Shown here: positions 35,534 to 48,600 of the stretch, piece after piece
How positions within the stretch are numbered: position 1 is the stretch's first letter
Layout: each line of letters begins with the position of its first letter
Assembly: GCA_038373865.1 (NCBI GenBank)
Contig: JAXGGA010003450.1
Location: 1 to 64,000, forward strand
From: Uloborus plumipes
Lineage: Eukaryota > Arthropoda > Arachnida > Araneae > Uloboridae
Direction of reading: 5' to 3'
DNA: 64,000 nucleotides
Program-made: the position numbers and the translations under genes
The notes under the pieces: generated by a model
The model's database searches: none
Told to the model about the DNA's origin: nothing
What the model saw: the letters and a program-made list of their open reading frames with translations, nothing else

Positions 35534-36456
35534 TCATTAGAGTTAAGCGGGCCCATCATTCAAGGGGTCAATGCCTCCCCTCCAGGTAAAGAAAGATTAA
35601 AGATTTTACATAAAAGTGGGCGTGGTTTTCGTTATTTTCTGATAAAATTTGCATTGAATATACATCTTTGTCCATGATTCCTTCCTACCCTGAAAAACTT
35701 CGAAATGATATGCTTGCTGTTAGCCTTTACAGACAGTTTCAACAGAAAACTGTTCATGCCTTCTCCACTTTAACTGAATCAAATATGTTTGCAACACAGG
35801 TTGCTATTTATATTTCTGGCCAAACAATTAAAAGCAAACAGTTCTGATTGAAATTGGTTTCATTGTTTTTCAAAATATCCTAAATGTAGATCAATGCCTT
35901 AACATGAGTGTGAACCATATATATATTTTTTTCATTCTGATTCTGATTGAGGCAATTTCAAAATGTGTATAATGAAAGCATAAAACACTTTTCAGGGTGT
36001 TGAAAATCGTCATTAAATTTGATGTAAGAGTTTTTGTAGTCTGTAAGACGAGTCTTTGCCACTGTATAAAGGATTAAGTTCATCAACGTACTCTTGTCTT
36101 GTTAATACTCGTCAAAAAAAAGTTATGAAAAGCATTTGCCCAAAAATGTTCAAGATTCAATTCTACCTTTTGCCTGAGCCGATAGTTTCAATTTACTGTA
36201 TAAACAACAAATTACAGCGATAAAATGGCAAACTAATCTAAAGAATTTATGGCTAAAAAATCAAATTTTCGTTTGGCATTGTCAATAATCGTTTAGCAAC
36301 TCTTAATGCTTCAAGGCCAGAAATATAAATAACAACCCTCATGTAGATTGACAGAGGAATGCGTCCTTACATTTCTGAAAACAGGAGAAAGTATGACTCC
36401 CAAATGAGCCACACAACACGCACATTTCTTCAAAAGGAAAAATCACAACAGTTCCG
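35534..36456. other. Downstream flank of ACTR5
   Basis: Lies 3' of the ACTR5 stop codon (the gene is on the minus strand), so part of it is likely the 3' untranslated region. I could not identify a convincing canonical polyadenylation hexamer and do not place the transcript end. Confidence 0.4.
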
Positions 36457-36671
36457 TCAACTTTCGTTTTCAGGAAGGATGGCTGTCCCCACTTGAGGCG
36501 CCTTCCTCTGTCCGATGGGCAGATAGACATAGTGGTTAGAGCACCAATGCTCCTTGAGGTAGTCTCCCCCTTTCTCCTCGTACTCCGCACGATTCACCGA
36601 GCACTTCCACAGGTTGTCATCACTCAAGGCCCAGCGCCGGGCACCCTTCCAGGAATCGCACACCGGGTCCT
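36457..36671 (-). CDS. ACTR5: ACTR5 last coding exon
   Basis: Encodes [20 protein letters not shown] and on to [20 protein letters not shown] and a short tail ending PENES, then TGA (36457-36459). The acceptor is tttcag at 36672-36677. It completes a codon begun by the previous exon (G+AG). The conserved Arp5 C-terminal block 'EYEEKGGxYLKEH' is fully present. The tail after it is short. Confidence 0.95.
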
Positions 36672-39600
36672 CTGAAAGAAGAAATTCATTAGCAATTTAA
36701 AAAAAGCCTGGAGGGCAGTGGTAGCCCGATTGGTAAGGCGTTGGACTCGTAACCGGAGGGTCCCAGGTTCGATGCTAGCCGATAAAAGATCCACCAGCGG
36801 AACTAATGGTGGCTGGGCGAGGTCGTGGTCACAAAGTCCTTCAAGTGAAACGATACCTCTGGGAGTACTAGACCAAGGGTTTGCTCGGCCCTTGGTCTGA
36901 ATCAAAAGAACAGAGTGCTCTGAGCTAAATCAGACTTTTTCTATAATAGTACTCTATACTATTTTTTCTATAATAGTGCAGAAGCTGCACTTATTCCACC
37001 TTAAATCGGATAGATGTGTCTACTCGGGCTCGGCTTCCCGAGTAGTTTCAGAAACAAGAACAAAAAGCCTGGGAGGTAGTCTGCCCACGGTTGCTATGGA
37101 ATTGGTAAACGTCCCTGTAGGACGAGTCTATCTGAATGAAGGGAGAAAATAAAAATTTGATACACGTGGTTTGTTTAAGTGAAAGGCTAACACACACCAG
37201 CTTTTCCATCGCATCCGTGGTCTGAGAGTACAGAATTTTTTTAATGAGTGCTAATCCCAAAAAACCAAACATATTTCTAATAGACCATTAACATTATAGG
37301 AATTTGTAGACAGCACACTCTTTTGACTTCAAGATCTGCCGACATTGAAGCAGCTAATTTCCAATTTTTTTACTGAAATATAATTAAGCTGCAGCTAAGA
37401 CACATCAATTTCATTTAAACAAGTGATGTAAATATAAATTTATTTCTATTATTAATTTGTAGCCTATGAGTTGAATGATTAAATATTAATTTAAATTATG
37501 AATGGTTCAGGTGACTATGAATTTAGTGGTCAGCTTCTTCTAAGAAAACTTTTCTGGTTCGTTCTGCTCAGTATGATTGCATGATTGGCAATATCAGACT
37601 TCAGGTAGAATCCAAGAAAATTATTTTTATCAATCAACTGGCTTGGAATTGAAACAAAAAAAAAAAAAATGTTTATTTGCTGAAAACGTTGCAGCCTCAA
37701 TAATGTAACAGCCCAAAATATTTTGTTTTTCATTATAAAAATAATGCAACTATAATGTAAATTAGTTTAAATCATTTTTTTGGAGGGGGGGGGGGAGGTT
37801 CACCAATAACTTTTCCTCAACCACAGCATTAATAGGAGATAAAGTAATTCTGATGATGAAGAATTCTGATGAAAGAAAAATTAATAAAATCCAAATGCAT
37901 TCTTAAATGTTAACTTTAAATGAAACTAAAGCAAACTGTAAACAATACACATAAAAATCAATCAGTAAAAAAAAATAAATAAAAACAATATGTATTTTAT
38001 GCAATTCTCTATCCATTAAGTTGATTCATTAAAAAAAAAATCACTCTGGTGGCGTTACTACAAGAAATTTAAATTAGTTCACCTGCAAGAGAAACTTTAA
38101 ACTTGGATTGGAACGGCCGCACCGCCATTACTTCGGCCTCAATCCTCTCTTTTACAAATGGCAGCCCAGCACAACCACCAGTCACAAAGATGTTCTGGAA
38201 AATAGAAAGCACATTTACCTGATTTGAATGATAGAACTATTAGCGGCTAGAGTAGTAGAATATGGTAGATGCAGTAGCAGGGGTGGGACTGCAGGAAAAG
38301 CACTTAACATACATTTTCGTATTATACACTCAGTATCTATTTCTGTTCCTATTTAATTCATTGACTACAATCAATTTCTTTTGCCATGCTCTCTTCTTTC
38401 TCCTAAGAAAGTTCACAAAACATTCAGAGCTCTAATTCGTAGTTTGTTAATGCAACGAACTTTACAATGTCACCAGCAGAGAAAAAATCTTTCTTTGGTA
38501 AGGAGCAGTGGCGGATCCAGACTATGGATTTGGGAGGGGAACTTTTGTAGAAACTGTTTATTGGGGGGGGGGGGTATATTAAATGAACCCTCAAAAATAT
38601 TTAAACATAAAGCTCTCTCTTTTTGCAGTGTGCTTTTTAATAAAGAATTAAATGCAATACAAATTTTTTTCGTCACAAATTCTCAAATTTTAATTTCAAT
38701 CCCCGTTTGTTTGTTGTTGAACTTTTTAATTAAGAAAAAAACATTAGCAGAAACTATGAAATATAAAGAGCAATTCCACAAAAAATAAATACAAATGTGA
38801 TTAAGCAATTTTGTGGCCACAAACACTTAGTAAAAAAAGATTGCTGAAAAAACCGACCTTCTCTTGTTTGAATTTACAGTAACCCCTAGTTATATCGCGT
38901 TTTTCGGGGGACAAGAAAAAAGCGCGATATATTCGACAGCGCGATATAACCGAGGTCATTAAAAATAGTTTCCTATCAGCAAGTTTTTCTCTTGGCAATG
39001 TAAAATTAAAATCAGGAATTTTCAAAAAAAAAAATGTAGATAAGCTGCACCACTGTATACGCTGCACTTCGCAAAATTACGGAGAAAAAAAATGTGTTTC
39101 ATCAGATACGCCGCATCGGTGTATAAGCCGCATCAAACGTAGTTAAAAAAAATTTTCTGCAAGAACTTATGCTGCAGTATACTCGTATTGACATCGTTGA
39201 AAAACAATGACAAAGAATTGGAAACATTGATTTGAAAATAGTGTTTCAATATCATAGATAATTAAAACGTTGCAACATTTTGGCGATAACGGCAACTTAT
39301 AGTAACCCGGTCCTACTCCCTGGTAGTCTCTACAGCAACCTTACTTCCCATTCCCTCAGCTACGGGCGGCGGGCGATTTTGTTTTTCGTTTGGAGTTGTT
39401 GATGTTTTTTTTCCCCGTAATTTATTCCCCTTCCTTATCACTAGCGATTTTGATTTTTTATTTGTTTTTCGTTTGAATTCGTTTTTTGATTATGTTGGTT
39501 ATTGTTGATGTTTTTTTTTTCTTAATTTATTCCCCTTCGTTATCGGATCTAGGAAAGTAAAATAGCATCTGAATAAGCAGAAATGCTGTCACCCTTTTTA

Positions 39601-42600
39601 AAATAGAACTATTCAAGGGCGTTGCAGTAGTGGCTAAACATAGCATGCACTTAAAAAAAAAAAAAAAGACAAAAAAAAAAAAAAAAACTTTTACATCGTA
39701 CAAGCCGCCATGGCGAAAAGCCGCAGGAGTGAAAAGTTAGCTTTTAAACACGTATAAACCGCAGCTTATCTGCCCGAAAATACGGTATATAACAGCACAT
39801 TTTCCTTCTTTTCTGTTTGTTTTGAAAATTTGTCATATGGCTTTCTTTTCGAGCATTGCTGTGGAAATATTTTCATTTACGCAAAACTTGTTCGAATCAG
39901 TAATTTTTGTAAATCAATGATAAAAAAATTAAATAAATTCTTTCTTTCATCAACATTTTTTTTAAATTATGTTTTAAATGAGTTGTTCATTTCGAAACAT
40001 TGTTAAATTTGTTGTACTCATCGTCATTCTTCGTTCTGTTAATCTCGGAACAACTTGCTCCACTCGCGGAACAACTTGCTCCCCCGTCGACGTAAGTTGG
40101 TAATTTTCGGGTTTATTTACCATAGAATTAATTATTAAAAAACCTTACGAAATAAAACTAAAAAAAAAACAGCTTTTGTATCAAAGGGACAAAGAAAAAC
40201 CTTGGAATATTAATTTTAGAATCTTGTTTTCCGAACAAATTTTAAGCATGAGTAAAACACGGAACTTTTGGCCCAGCTCTCCCCTGCTTACATTTATTTT
40301 TTCTGTAAGTAATTAATGTAGAACAAATTGAATGAAAGAACTAAGACTTACCATGAGGAAAAGAAGATAGCTGAAGAACAGTTCTCATCATCAAAAAAAA
40401 AAAAAAAATCTTGAAAATAAAACGTAGCTATCACAAATAAATTTGTTATCGTTGTGGTGGTATTGTACAGCACAAAATAAGCGCACTAAACACGAAACAC
40501 AGGGTTGTCAACTCTTAAAAATGCCCCCCCCCCCCTAAACTCAACTCAAAAAACCCTTAGATGCGATTGGATAATAATGACGTCATGAATCAAAAACTTT
40601 GGTTGCCACTTAAAATTGGTAGCCAAATCTCAAATATAAAAACGAAAGGAATCTGAAAAACGAAATTATTTTCCTTTTCTCTGTTCTGAAAATTTTTATG
40701 CACCTTGGCATTTTGGGGGGGGAACGTTCCCCCAGTTCCCCCCCCGTGGATCCGCGCCTGGTAAGGAGTGTGTGATAAATAATTCGATGATACTTTTGAA
40801 GTTTTTTTCCCAAATTATTTTCAAGTAATGTAACCAAACAATTTAAAGATCTTCATTTATGCAACCATACCGAATTTTGTCCAATCTGGTTTCTTAATTT
40901 TACTTGCAGATAGGGCTGCGACATCGATGTCGATGTTTTGGAAACATCGATGTTTTATAATCCAGCAAAAAAAGCTTGATAAAAATATGGGATATGCAGA
41001 CGTATTAAGAAGTTTTCATCCTTAATCAGAAGTTTCAGTATTGATCTCATTAGAAAACATTTTCTATCGTTATTATCGATGTTTTACTCTCGATGTTTCT
41101 AAAACATTTCTAATTTGCTTTCGCCTTTTTTTAAAAAAAAATTATTTATTTCATTATTATTATTTATGCGAATGTTTTATATTTCAGCAAAAAGAAAAAA
41201 ATATATCAAGATATGCGGCAAAAAGTTAGATCGTTAATCAGTCATTACACTATCAATCTCGTTAGACTTTTTGATCGATGTTTTTTAATGATCACTGTTT
41301 CGCGTTCGATGTTTTTTTTTCTTTCGATGTCTGTTTTACACTTCAGCAAAAAGCAATAAAAATATGCAATAAAAAAGAAACATCTTTAACAGTTCTAATA
41401 TATATCGTATTGAAATAGTTTTTTTTTTTTTTTAAATTACTACCGATGATTTACGGACAATGATTTTTAAGCATCGTTGATTTTGTTTTGCTTTAGAAAT
41501 TTTTTTCAATAACGGTGTTTTACATTTCAACAAAAAAAGTTTCATAAAAATGTGCAATAAATAAAAGTTATACAATTAATCGACAGTTGCAGTATCTATC
41601 TCACTAAAAAAAGTTTTCTATAATTGACATCGATGTCAAACGGTTGCTGTTTTTCAGGAGACAAAAGATAAATCTAATTGAGTGATACACTAGGTGGCCA
41701 AAAGTATCCGGACACTTTCAAAAATTTACATTTTTAGATATAACTCGAGAAATAAGTGATCAATTGTTCTTTAACTTTAGTCATACAAAATATATTCTTC
41801 ACCGAACATTTCCAAGTTGAAATTAAATTACCCTTGCATTTGGGGGACGATAAGAAGGGGGTCGAAAGAAAAACCGCTTTTTAACCATAACTCTTTGAAA
41901 ATAGCTCGGAATAAGCTATGCATTTCAGTAATTAATTAGCATACTATGTATAATTACTGTACAAATTCAAATGAACGTACCACTCTTACTTCCGAAGATA
42001 TGAAACATTTTTTAAAAAACGGCAATTTTATTTGAAGGGTTTTTGCTCATAACACGCAGAGTTTTTGATCAAACCTTATCAAAACTTCAAGAAATATGAC
42101 AAAATACAAGAGAAAGAACATACTAAAACGGTTTTTAAAAATATTAAAAATCCGATGAGATATGAACGTTAAAAGGAAATAATTTTGCACGGCGCATGCG
42201 CGAAAGACAGAAATTTATAACTACAAAAATATTGTAGCCTGGTGTATACTGCATCTGATAAAAAAAGTTCCAGTTGAATATCGTAAAAATTGAAAAAGAT
42301 ATCAGCGATCTAGTGAGCTGTAATTCATTCATTTGCAGTCAATTCATAAATGGAGAGGGGTTGTTCACAAATAGTGTGGGGACAATCGAGCATATTTTTC
42401 AATGTTAAATTGTATACTGTTTAAAAATTTATATTTGGCATAGAAGTCACATTTCGCCCATTCGGCCAAAAAGACCTTATAAGTAGGTAGCCAAAAGTAT
42501 CCGGAGACCCCCTGAAACGTTGATTTTGAACGATGACGAAATAACCTTTATTTTAAAAATAGCTCTTTGTGGACAGACCCTCACTATGTATGTATTGTCT

Positions 42601-45600
42601 GCGAATGAATGAAATACAGCTCACTAGACCGCTGATATCTTTTTCAATTTTTATGATATTCAACTGAAACTTTTTTTATAAGATGCAGTATATACCAGGC
42701 TACAATATTTTTGTAGTTATAAATTTCTGTCGTTCGCGCATGCGCCGTGAAATTTTTTTTCCTTTTAACGTTCATATCTCATCGGATTTTTAATATTTTT
42801 AAAAACCGTTTTAGTATGTTCTTTCTCTTGTATTTTGTCATCTTTCCTGAAGTTTTGATAAGATTTGATCAAAAACTCTGCGTGTTATGAGCAAAAACCC
42901 TTCAAATAAAATTGCCGTTTTTTAAAAAATGTTTCATATCTTCGGAAGTAAGAGTGGTGCGTTCATTTGAATTTGTATAGTAATTATACATAGTATGCTA
43001 ATTAATTACTGAAATGCATAGCTTATTCCGAGCTATTTTCAAAGAGTTATGGTCAAAAAGCGGTTATTCTTTCGACCCCCCTTCTTATCGTCCCCCAAAT
43101 GCAAGGGTAATTTAATTTCAACTTGGAAATGTTCGGTGAAGCCTATATTTTGTATGACTAAAGTTAAAGAACAATTGATAACTTATTTCTCCAGCTATAT
43201 GTAAAAATGTGAATTTTTGAAAGTGTCCGGATACTTTTGGCCACCTAGTGTATATAGAGGCGCAATGTATTGGGGAGTATCTGTATTACTGTACATTTAA
43301 ATGTGTAAGTAATTTTCATAAAAAAAGATCGATGTTTTGAAACATCGATGTTTGAAAACATCAATGTTTTTTGGTTGATGTATCAACACCATCGATGTCT
43401 TAATTTCGAAACATCGATGTTTCGCCTTCGATGTCGCACCCCTACTATTTTATCAATATTTTTGAGGTTGACATTTTCCCTCAATTCTGGAATTTTTTCA
43501 AGAAGTCTTCGCGTGCCACTGTTACTGCTCTGCCGTGCCACATTGTGGCACGCGTGCCGCGGGTTGGCCACCACTGATTTAGGCCTTCAGAACATACATG
43601 TGCAATGTGGCCTGTTAGCTCTTTCACCAAGTATCATTATAGAGTGCGAACGTAAAATACCTCTGCCAGTTTCTGCTGATCACTGGCGTTGTACCTCGCC
43701 AAGACTGTTTCAATTGTCTCGGCAAGACCAGCCTGCTCCACTCCGATCATGGTTGGTTGAAACACGATCTCGGGGACCCTAGGAGATAAAGGAAAGGTAA
43801 GCCATCTTCATTTAAAAACTTTTCCAACTACATGAGTTGAAAATTCTGGAATGTGTGGCTTATGAAAATTGAGATAGTAAAGATTACAAATGTAAATGAT
43901 AGCTGGATGTTCCCATCAGAATTACACGTTAAAAATTTAGGTATTAAAATATTTAGGGTTGATAATATGTCTTAAGGAAAAAGGTTTAGGATGTTAATCC
44001 TCAACCCTTTCATTACAGTATGTCTATATCTGCATATGTACTAGGAATACACCAGTATGTATTAATAAAATAAAAAAATACTAGTTTTAAAAATGCTCAC
44101 CTAATTCTTTCGAGACCCAAATGGAGTTGATAGTACTCAGCAAAATTAAAAGAAAAATTTGTTTCACACCTAAAAATAGAAATTAAATTAATCTCACCAA
44201 AGTACTAATCATGATATTTTAAACTAACAATAGTACAAAAATGAAAAAAATACTAACTTTGAAAATTCCCTACTATATTCAGATAATATCTCATCAAGGA
44301 TCTTTATTTGTTCCTTTTTTTCCTCTAACTCCATTGTCTGCAAAAGATTTATTACATCCAAACAACAGACAAGAATCCAAATTAATGTTCAAGAAATCAA
44401 AATGGTAAGCAGATTTAGCATTTAATTAATTTATCATTTTACCACTTTTACAAAAAAAAAAAAAAAAACATTGCTTTCTGTAAAAATATAGAACAAAAGA
44501 TAAAATATAATAATTGAATACATTATTTTTCAGAGATGACTTTTAACATGTAGGGTGTAATTGAAAAACTTAATTTATAATTGCATAATTTGAAAGTTAT
44601 CTGTAAAAGAATATTGAAATTTTCTGTTTTTTCCAAGCGTGATTAGAGCTAAACACTACTTTTTAATTTCTAATGCAAATGATAAGAAATGGCCCACTTT
44701 AGAGGGTTATAAACTAATGTCTTTTTTTATGATGAGAGCAGTGATTGGTTTTCACTTTCAAAATGTATTTTTAACCAAAAAAAAAAGTCTGCCACCTTGT
44801 CTTGTGGTCAGAGATGTCTGATTGTGATGCGGTGGCCGCTGGTTCGAATCCCGGCTTGGGCATTAACGTACTGTCCCTCTTTCCCAGGGGCGTAATATTT
44901 CAGACCGGCTCAGCTCCCCCGGAAAAATTTCTTTACTACAACATTCTGTAACACATTTTTTCCCCTCAAACCTGTTTTCGAATGTGTGATCTACTTTCCC
45001 TAGGAAATTCCCGCAATGTCACCAAAAATTGTCAAAAGTCATTTTTTTTAAAGGTAACATTTGGAATTTTTTTCATTAGAAAAGTTTGAGATTTCCTGTT
45101 CCTGAGCAAATATTCTATCAAAAACTAAGTTCATAATTAAAAATGCAAAAATATAGTTCAACTTGTCTTTCTGGGGAAAGATACATTAGCAATGTTTTTA
45201 AATTCATCTACTCAAGCTCGGATACCCGAGTGGTATAAGTAACAACAACCAAAAAAACTTACATATTGTTGAATGGACTGCATTTCCACTGGATCAGCAA
45301 AAACCCCTAAATAAATAAGATTAAAAAAAACATTTTAGTCTTTTCTGAGGTTATAATTTCAGTAGGGTTCCAATATTGAGCAACACAATGCTGCACATCA
45401 AGGAATGAGAATTACCTCCAAATAAGTCATTGGCTGTGGTGGAACTGAATCCCCCAATGTGAGTGCTTTTGAGCCTGTCTGAAGACAACTTCTGGCGCGC
45501 CTCAGACACTTCCTGAAATTGAAGGAACCAGTCAATCGTAAGAAAAGACGAATAAATAGCTACTGTAGAACCTTATTCATCCTGATCTAAGGATTATACA

Positions 45601-48600
45601 GACCAAATTTGCGGTTTTAAGAGCAATTTTATATTTACATAGATAATTTTAAATTGTGATAGCAAGAATATAACTGAGAAAAATACGCAGGAATAGTATG
45701 CAGAAAATTTGCTTTTTATTTTGATTTAATGAAGAGCTTCTGCATAGTTTGTACAATAAATTATGAAAATCTAACTAATACCACTGCAGCTGAACTATAA
45801 TGATAAATCGTTAGGTTGACCATTCCTTATTCAAACGTGCATGTTTGCAGCAGAAGGTAGTCAACCAGTTTTTGTTAAGAAATTATGTGAAATTTTTTTT
45901 GATGTCCTTTAAACAATTATATTTAATTTTGCTACAAGGCGGGTATTTGATCGTGTAACGAATGGTAAGTCTGTTTGTTTAAGGATTTGCTTTGGTTATT
46001 ACTCATAGTCTCCAGACTTTTGATCATCCGGATTTCCTTTGGTTCCGGTTGGTCCGGATAGCTGAGATTGTATTGTACCAATGTAAATTGAACAAAATAT
46101 TTTACGCTCCTTTTAAATGTTTATTGATATCAATAGAATGTAACTTATAAGTTCTCTGAACAGAAACTACGAGTATTTAAGGAGGAAAAACTAATAAAAA
46201 TGAACAACAGACAGAAAATTGCTCCCCAATTAATTGAGAGGTGATGATATGAACAAGATTCTAACTATACTGCTAATGCATCAAAGTCATGACTTATTTC
46301 ATTTCAATTTTCAAAAAATCTATACATAATGATCGAAATGTGTACTACAAGAGCTAAATTGGTTTGAATGCCTGCGGCGTGAATGTGTTAATCCAACCGA
46401 AAATGTTCATTAGTCATTTTTTAAAAAATCATAAGTTTTTTTTATACTTCTTAAAATTTTCTCAGAAAGAAAAGGTTTGAGTGTAGCAGGAACTTTTTTT
46501 AAATGCAGAAAATCAAAAAAAAAAAAAAAGAAAGAAAGAAAAAAAGCATGAATTCACTAAATAGTTATTTGTAAAATCATTGACTTGTAAAATTTGCTGT
46601 ATTTTCTGATATCAATCCTACACCATAAATGTAATGTTAAAAATTTAAAATGTCAATCATTATATGAATACTGTAGTATTTATAATCAACAAATATAACA
46701 TCTAGGATAAAATAATCTTGTTAGTTGTACATCTACAAAATTTTTTTGAATGGACACAAATATTGACATTATTAATTGTTGCAAGTGATTTCCAAACATT
46801 TCAACAAAAGGCGTTACAGTGAGCATTTATTCAGTTACTAGAAGCTCAACAATAACCTATCTAAAGCGACTTTGGTAGAATGGAGAAAAAGTAGTTCCAC
46901 AAGACAGTTCTGAATTTAATTACCTTTCTTTTCTGTTTCACATCATTGATCCAAGATTCTGCATCAGTGAAGTTCCTGAGATTTAACTCTTCACACCAGT
47001 TCTTCAGTGGAGAATCCTGAAGCAGAAATCAAAAATAATAATCAAAATATAGTTTAAAAAACTGAAAAATATATGTATGTATGGGCATAAGTATGTATTC
47101 ATCTTGCATAACTCAAAAACGGTATAGGGTAGAACAATCTCGTTTGGCATGTAGGCTCTGAGGCGGATCTAGTTGTGATCTCCCTTTTTTGGTGCATTCG
47201 AATAATCCCAAAGGGGTAAACTGTTAACTTCAATGCAAACTAGAAAGTGATGTTATGATTTGGCCGCCACTTGGCGATGTATCGCTATTCTTTCGGTTGC
47301 CAATTCGGCGACATATCGCTGAATTGGCGACAAATTTGGAGAAAATTTTTTTTTTTTTCAATTTTGGTTACATTTGGCACTGCTGGCGATATTTTGCGAA
47401 GAATCTATTAAATGATGTTAAACTCAGCGATATTTAGACTACAAATCATTGTAAAACATTTTTCTGCTTAATTTGCAACAAAATAGGGGTATAAATGTGT
47501 GAATTGTTATTTTGCTCACTCTAAGATACTATTTAAACACTAAAGACATACATTATGAAATTTAAACGTAAAAGGAAGTAGTGTGGTGTCCACACCAGTG
47601 GTTGGAAAAACTACATATTTTTCGTAGCGAACTACAACTACAACTACTTTCTTATAAATGTAGTTAACTACAGCTACAACTACTTTTTTTTAAATGTAGC
47701 GCGCTACACTACTTTTGAAATGTAGTTACTACTTCGCTACTTTTAAAAAAAAAAATAAATAAAAAGAATACACCGTTTGAGGATTGAACTAAAAATTCGA
47801 AATGTGGTTTAGATTAAGGTAGATTGGGGGAAGATGCCGTTTTGGCGAAGATGCCATAACAATGTGTTTCACTCACAAGCATAAAAAAAAAAAAAAACAC
47901 TTGTTTTTTTTTTTTTTAATTCTTTTTGCACCAATATGTCCTTTTAAGCCCTTTTGTAACAATTTTTTCATAACAGCATAGTCAATTCAGGAAATGCTGG
48001 AAATTTATCAAACATTCATTATTTTCTCTGCCAAGGTACATTTAATGCGAATATTCGCGGAATATGAACATTGCGATGCCAACCTAATCAATGATTTGCA
48101 CAGGTCAGATTCGACCTAGTTTCTTTCTCTCCTTCTTTTTTTTTTCTTTTTTTTTAAAAGAAAAGTTTAAAAGTAGTTTCTAGAAATCGCTACAAACTAC
48201 TATTTTTTTGTATCGCGCTACTCACTACTCTACTTTTTCTAAAAAGTAGTGCGCTACACTACAAACTACTAAAAAATGTAGCTACTACAGTAGATTCGCT
48301 ATTTGTAGCGCGCTACTTCCGACCACCAGTGGCGTAGCAAGGCCTGATGAAACCCGGGGCGGAGCTCAATTTGTCACCCCCCCCCCCCAATATTTCAAGC
48401 AAAACAACAAATTAAATTTGTTATTTTTTTTTATTTTTATTTATTCGGTATGAAAAGTATTATATTCCGCCTGTAAAAGTGTTTATAGAGTCATTCCACG
48501 TCAACTGGACCAATTTTTCAAATCGTCCCCACTCGACCATCTCCGATTTGGATTTGATTTTACAGAGGTGTAGACATGCCTATGAAACTAACTTGTGCAA

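Larger units (their letters stand above)
38195..43660 (-). other. ACTR5: ACTR5 intron, 5.5 kb, transposon-filled
   Basis: Donor gtattt, acceptor ttccag. It is made mainly of a 2.25-kb hAT (38506-40760), a 2.5-kb TCGATG-rich element (40913-43445) with a nested Tc1-like foldback, and a hAT-like fragment (43446-43580). Confidence 0.85.

Noticed and set aside
36718..36900. Possible functional tRNA gene in the head of SINE-1
   Set aside because: The A and B boxes are present, but the acceptor stem does not pair and the unit continues into a SINE body with target duplications.
43348..43782. 144-aa plus-strand open frame overlapping an ACTR5 exon
   Set aside because: It is antisense to the conserved [12 protein letters not shown] exon and to a transposon end. 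No domain.
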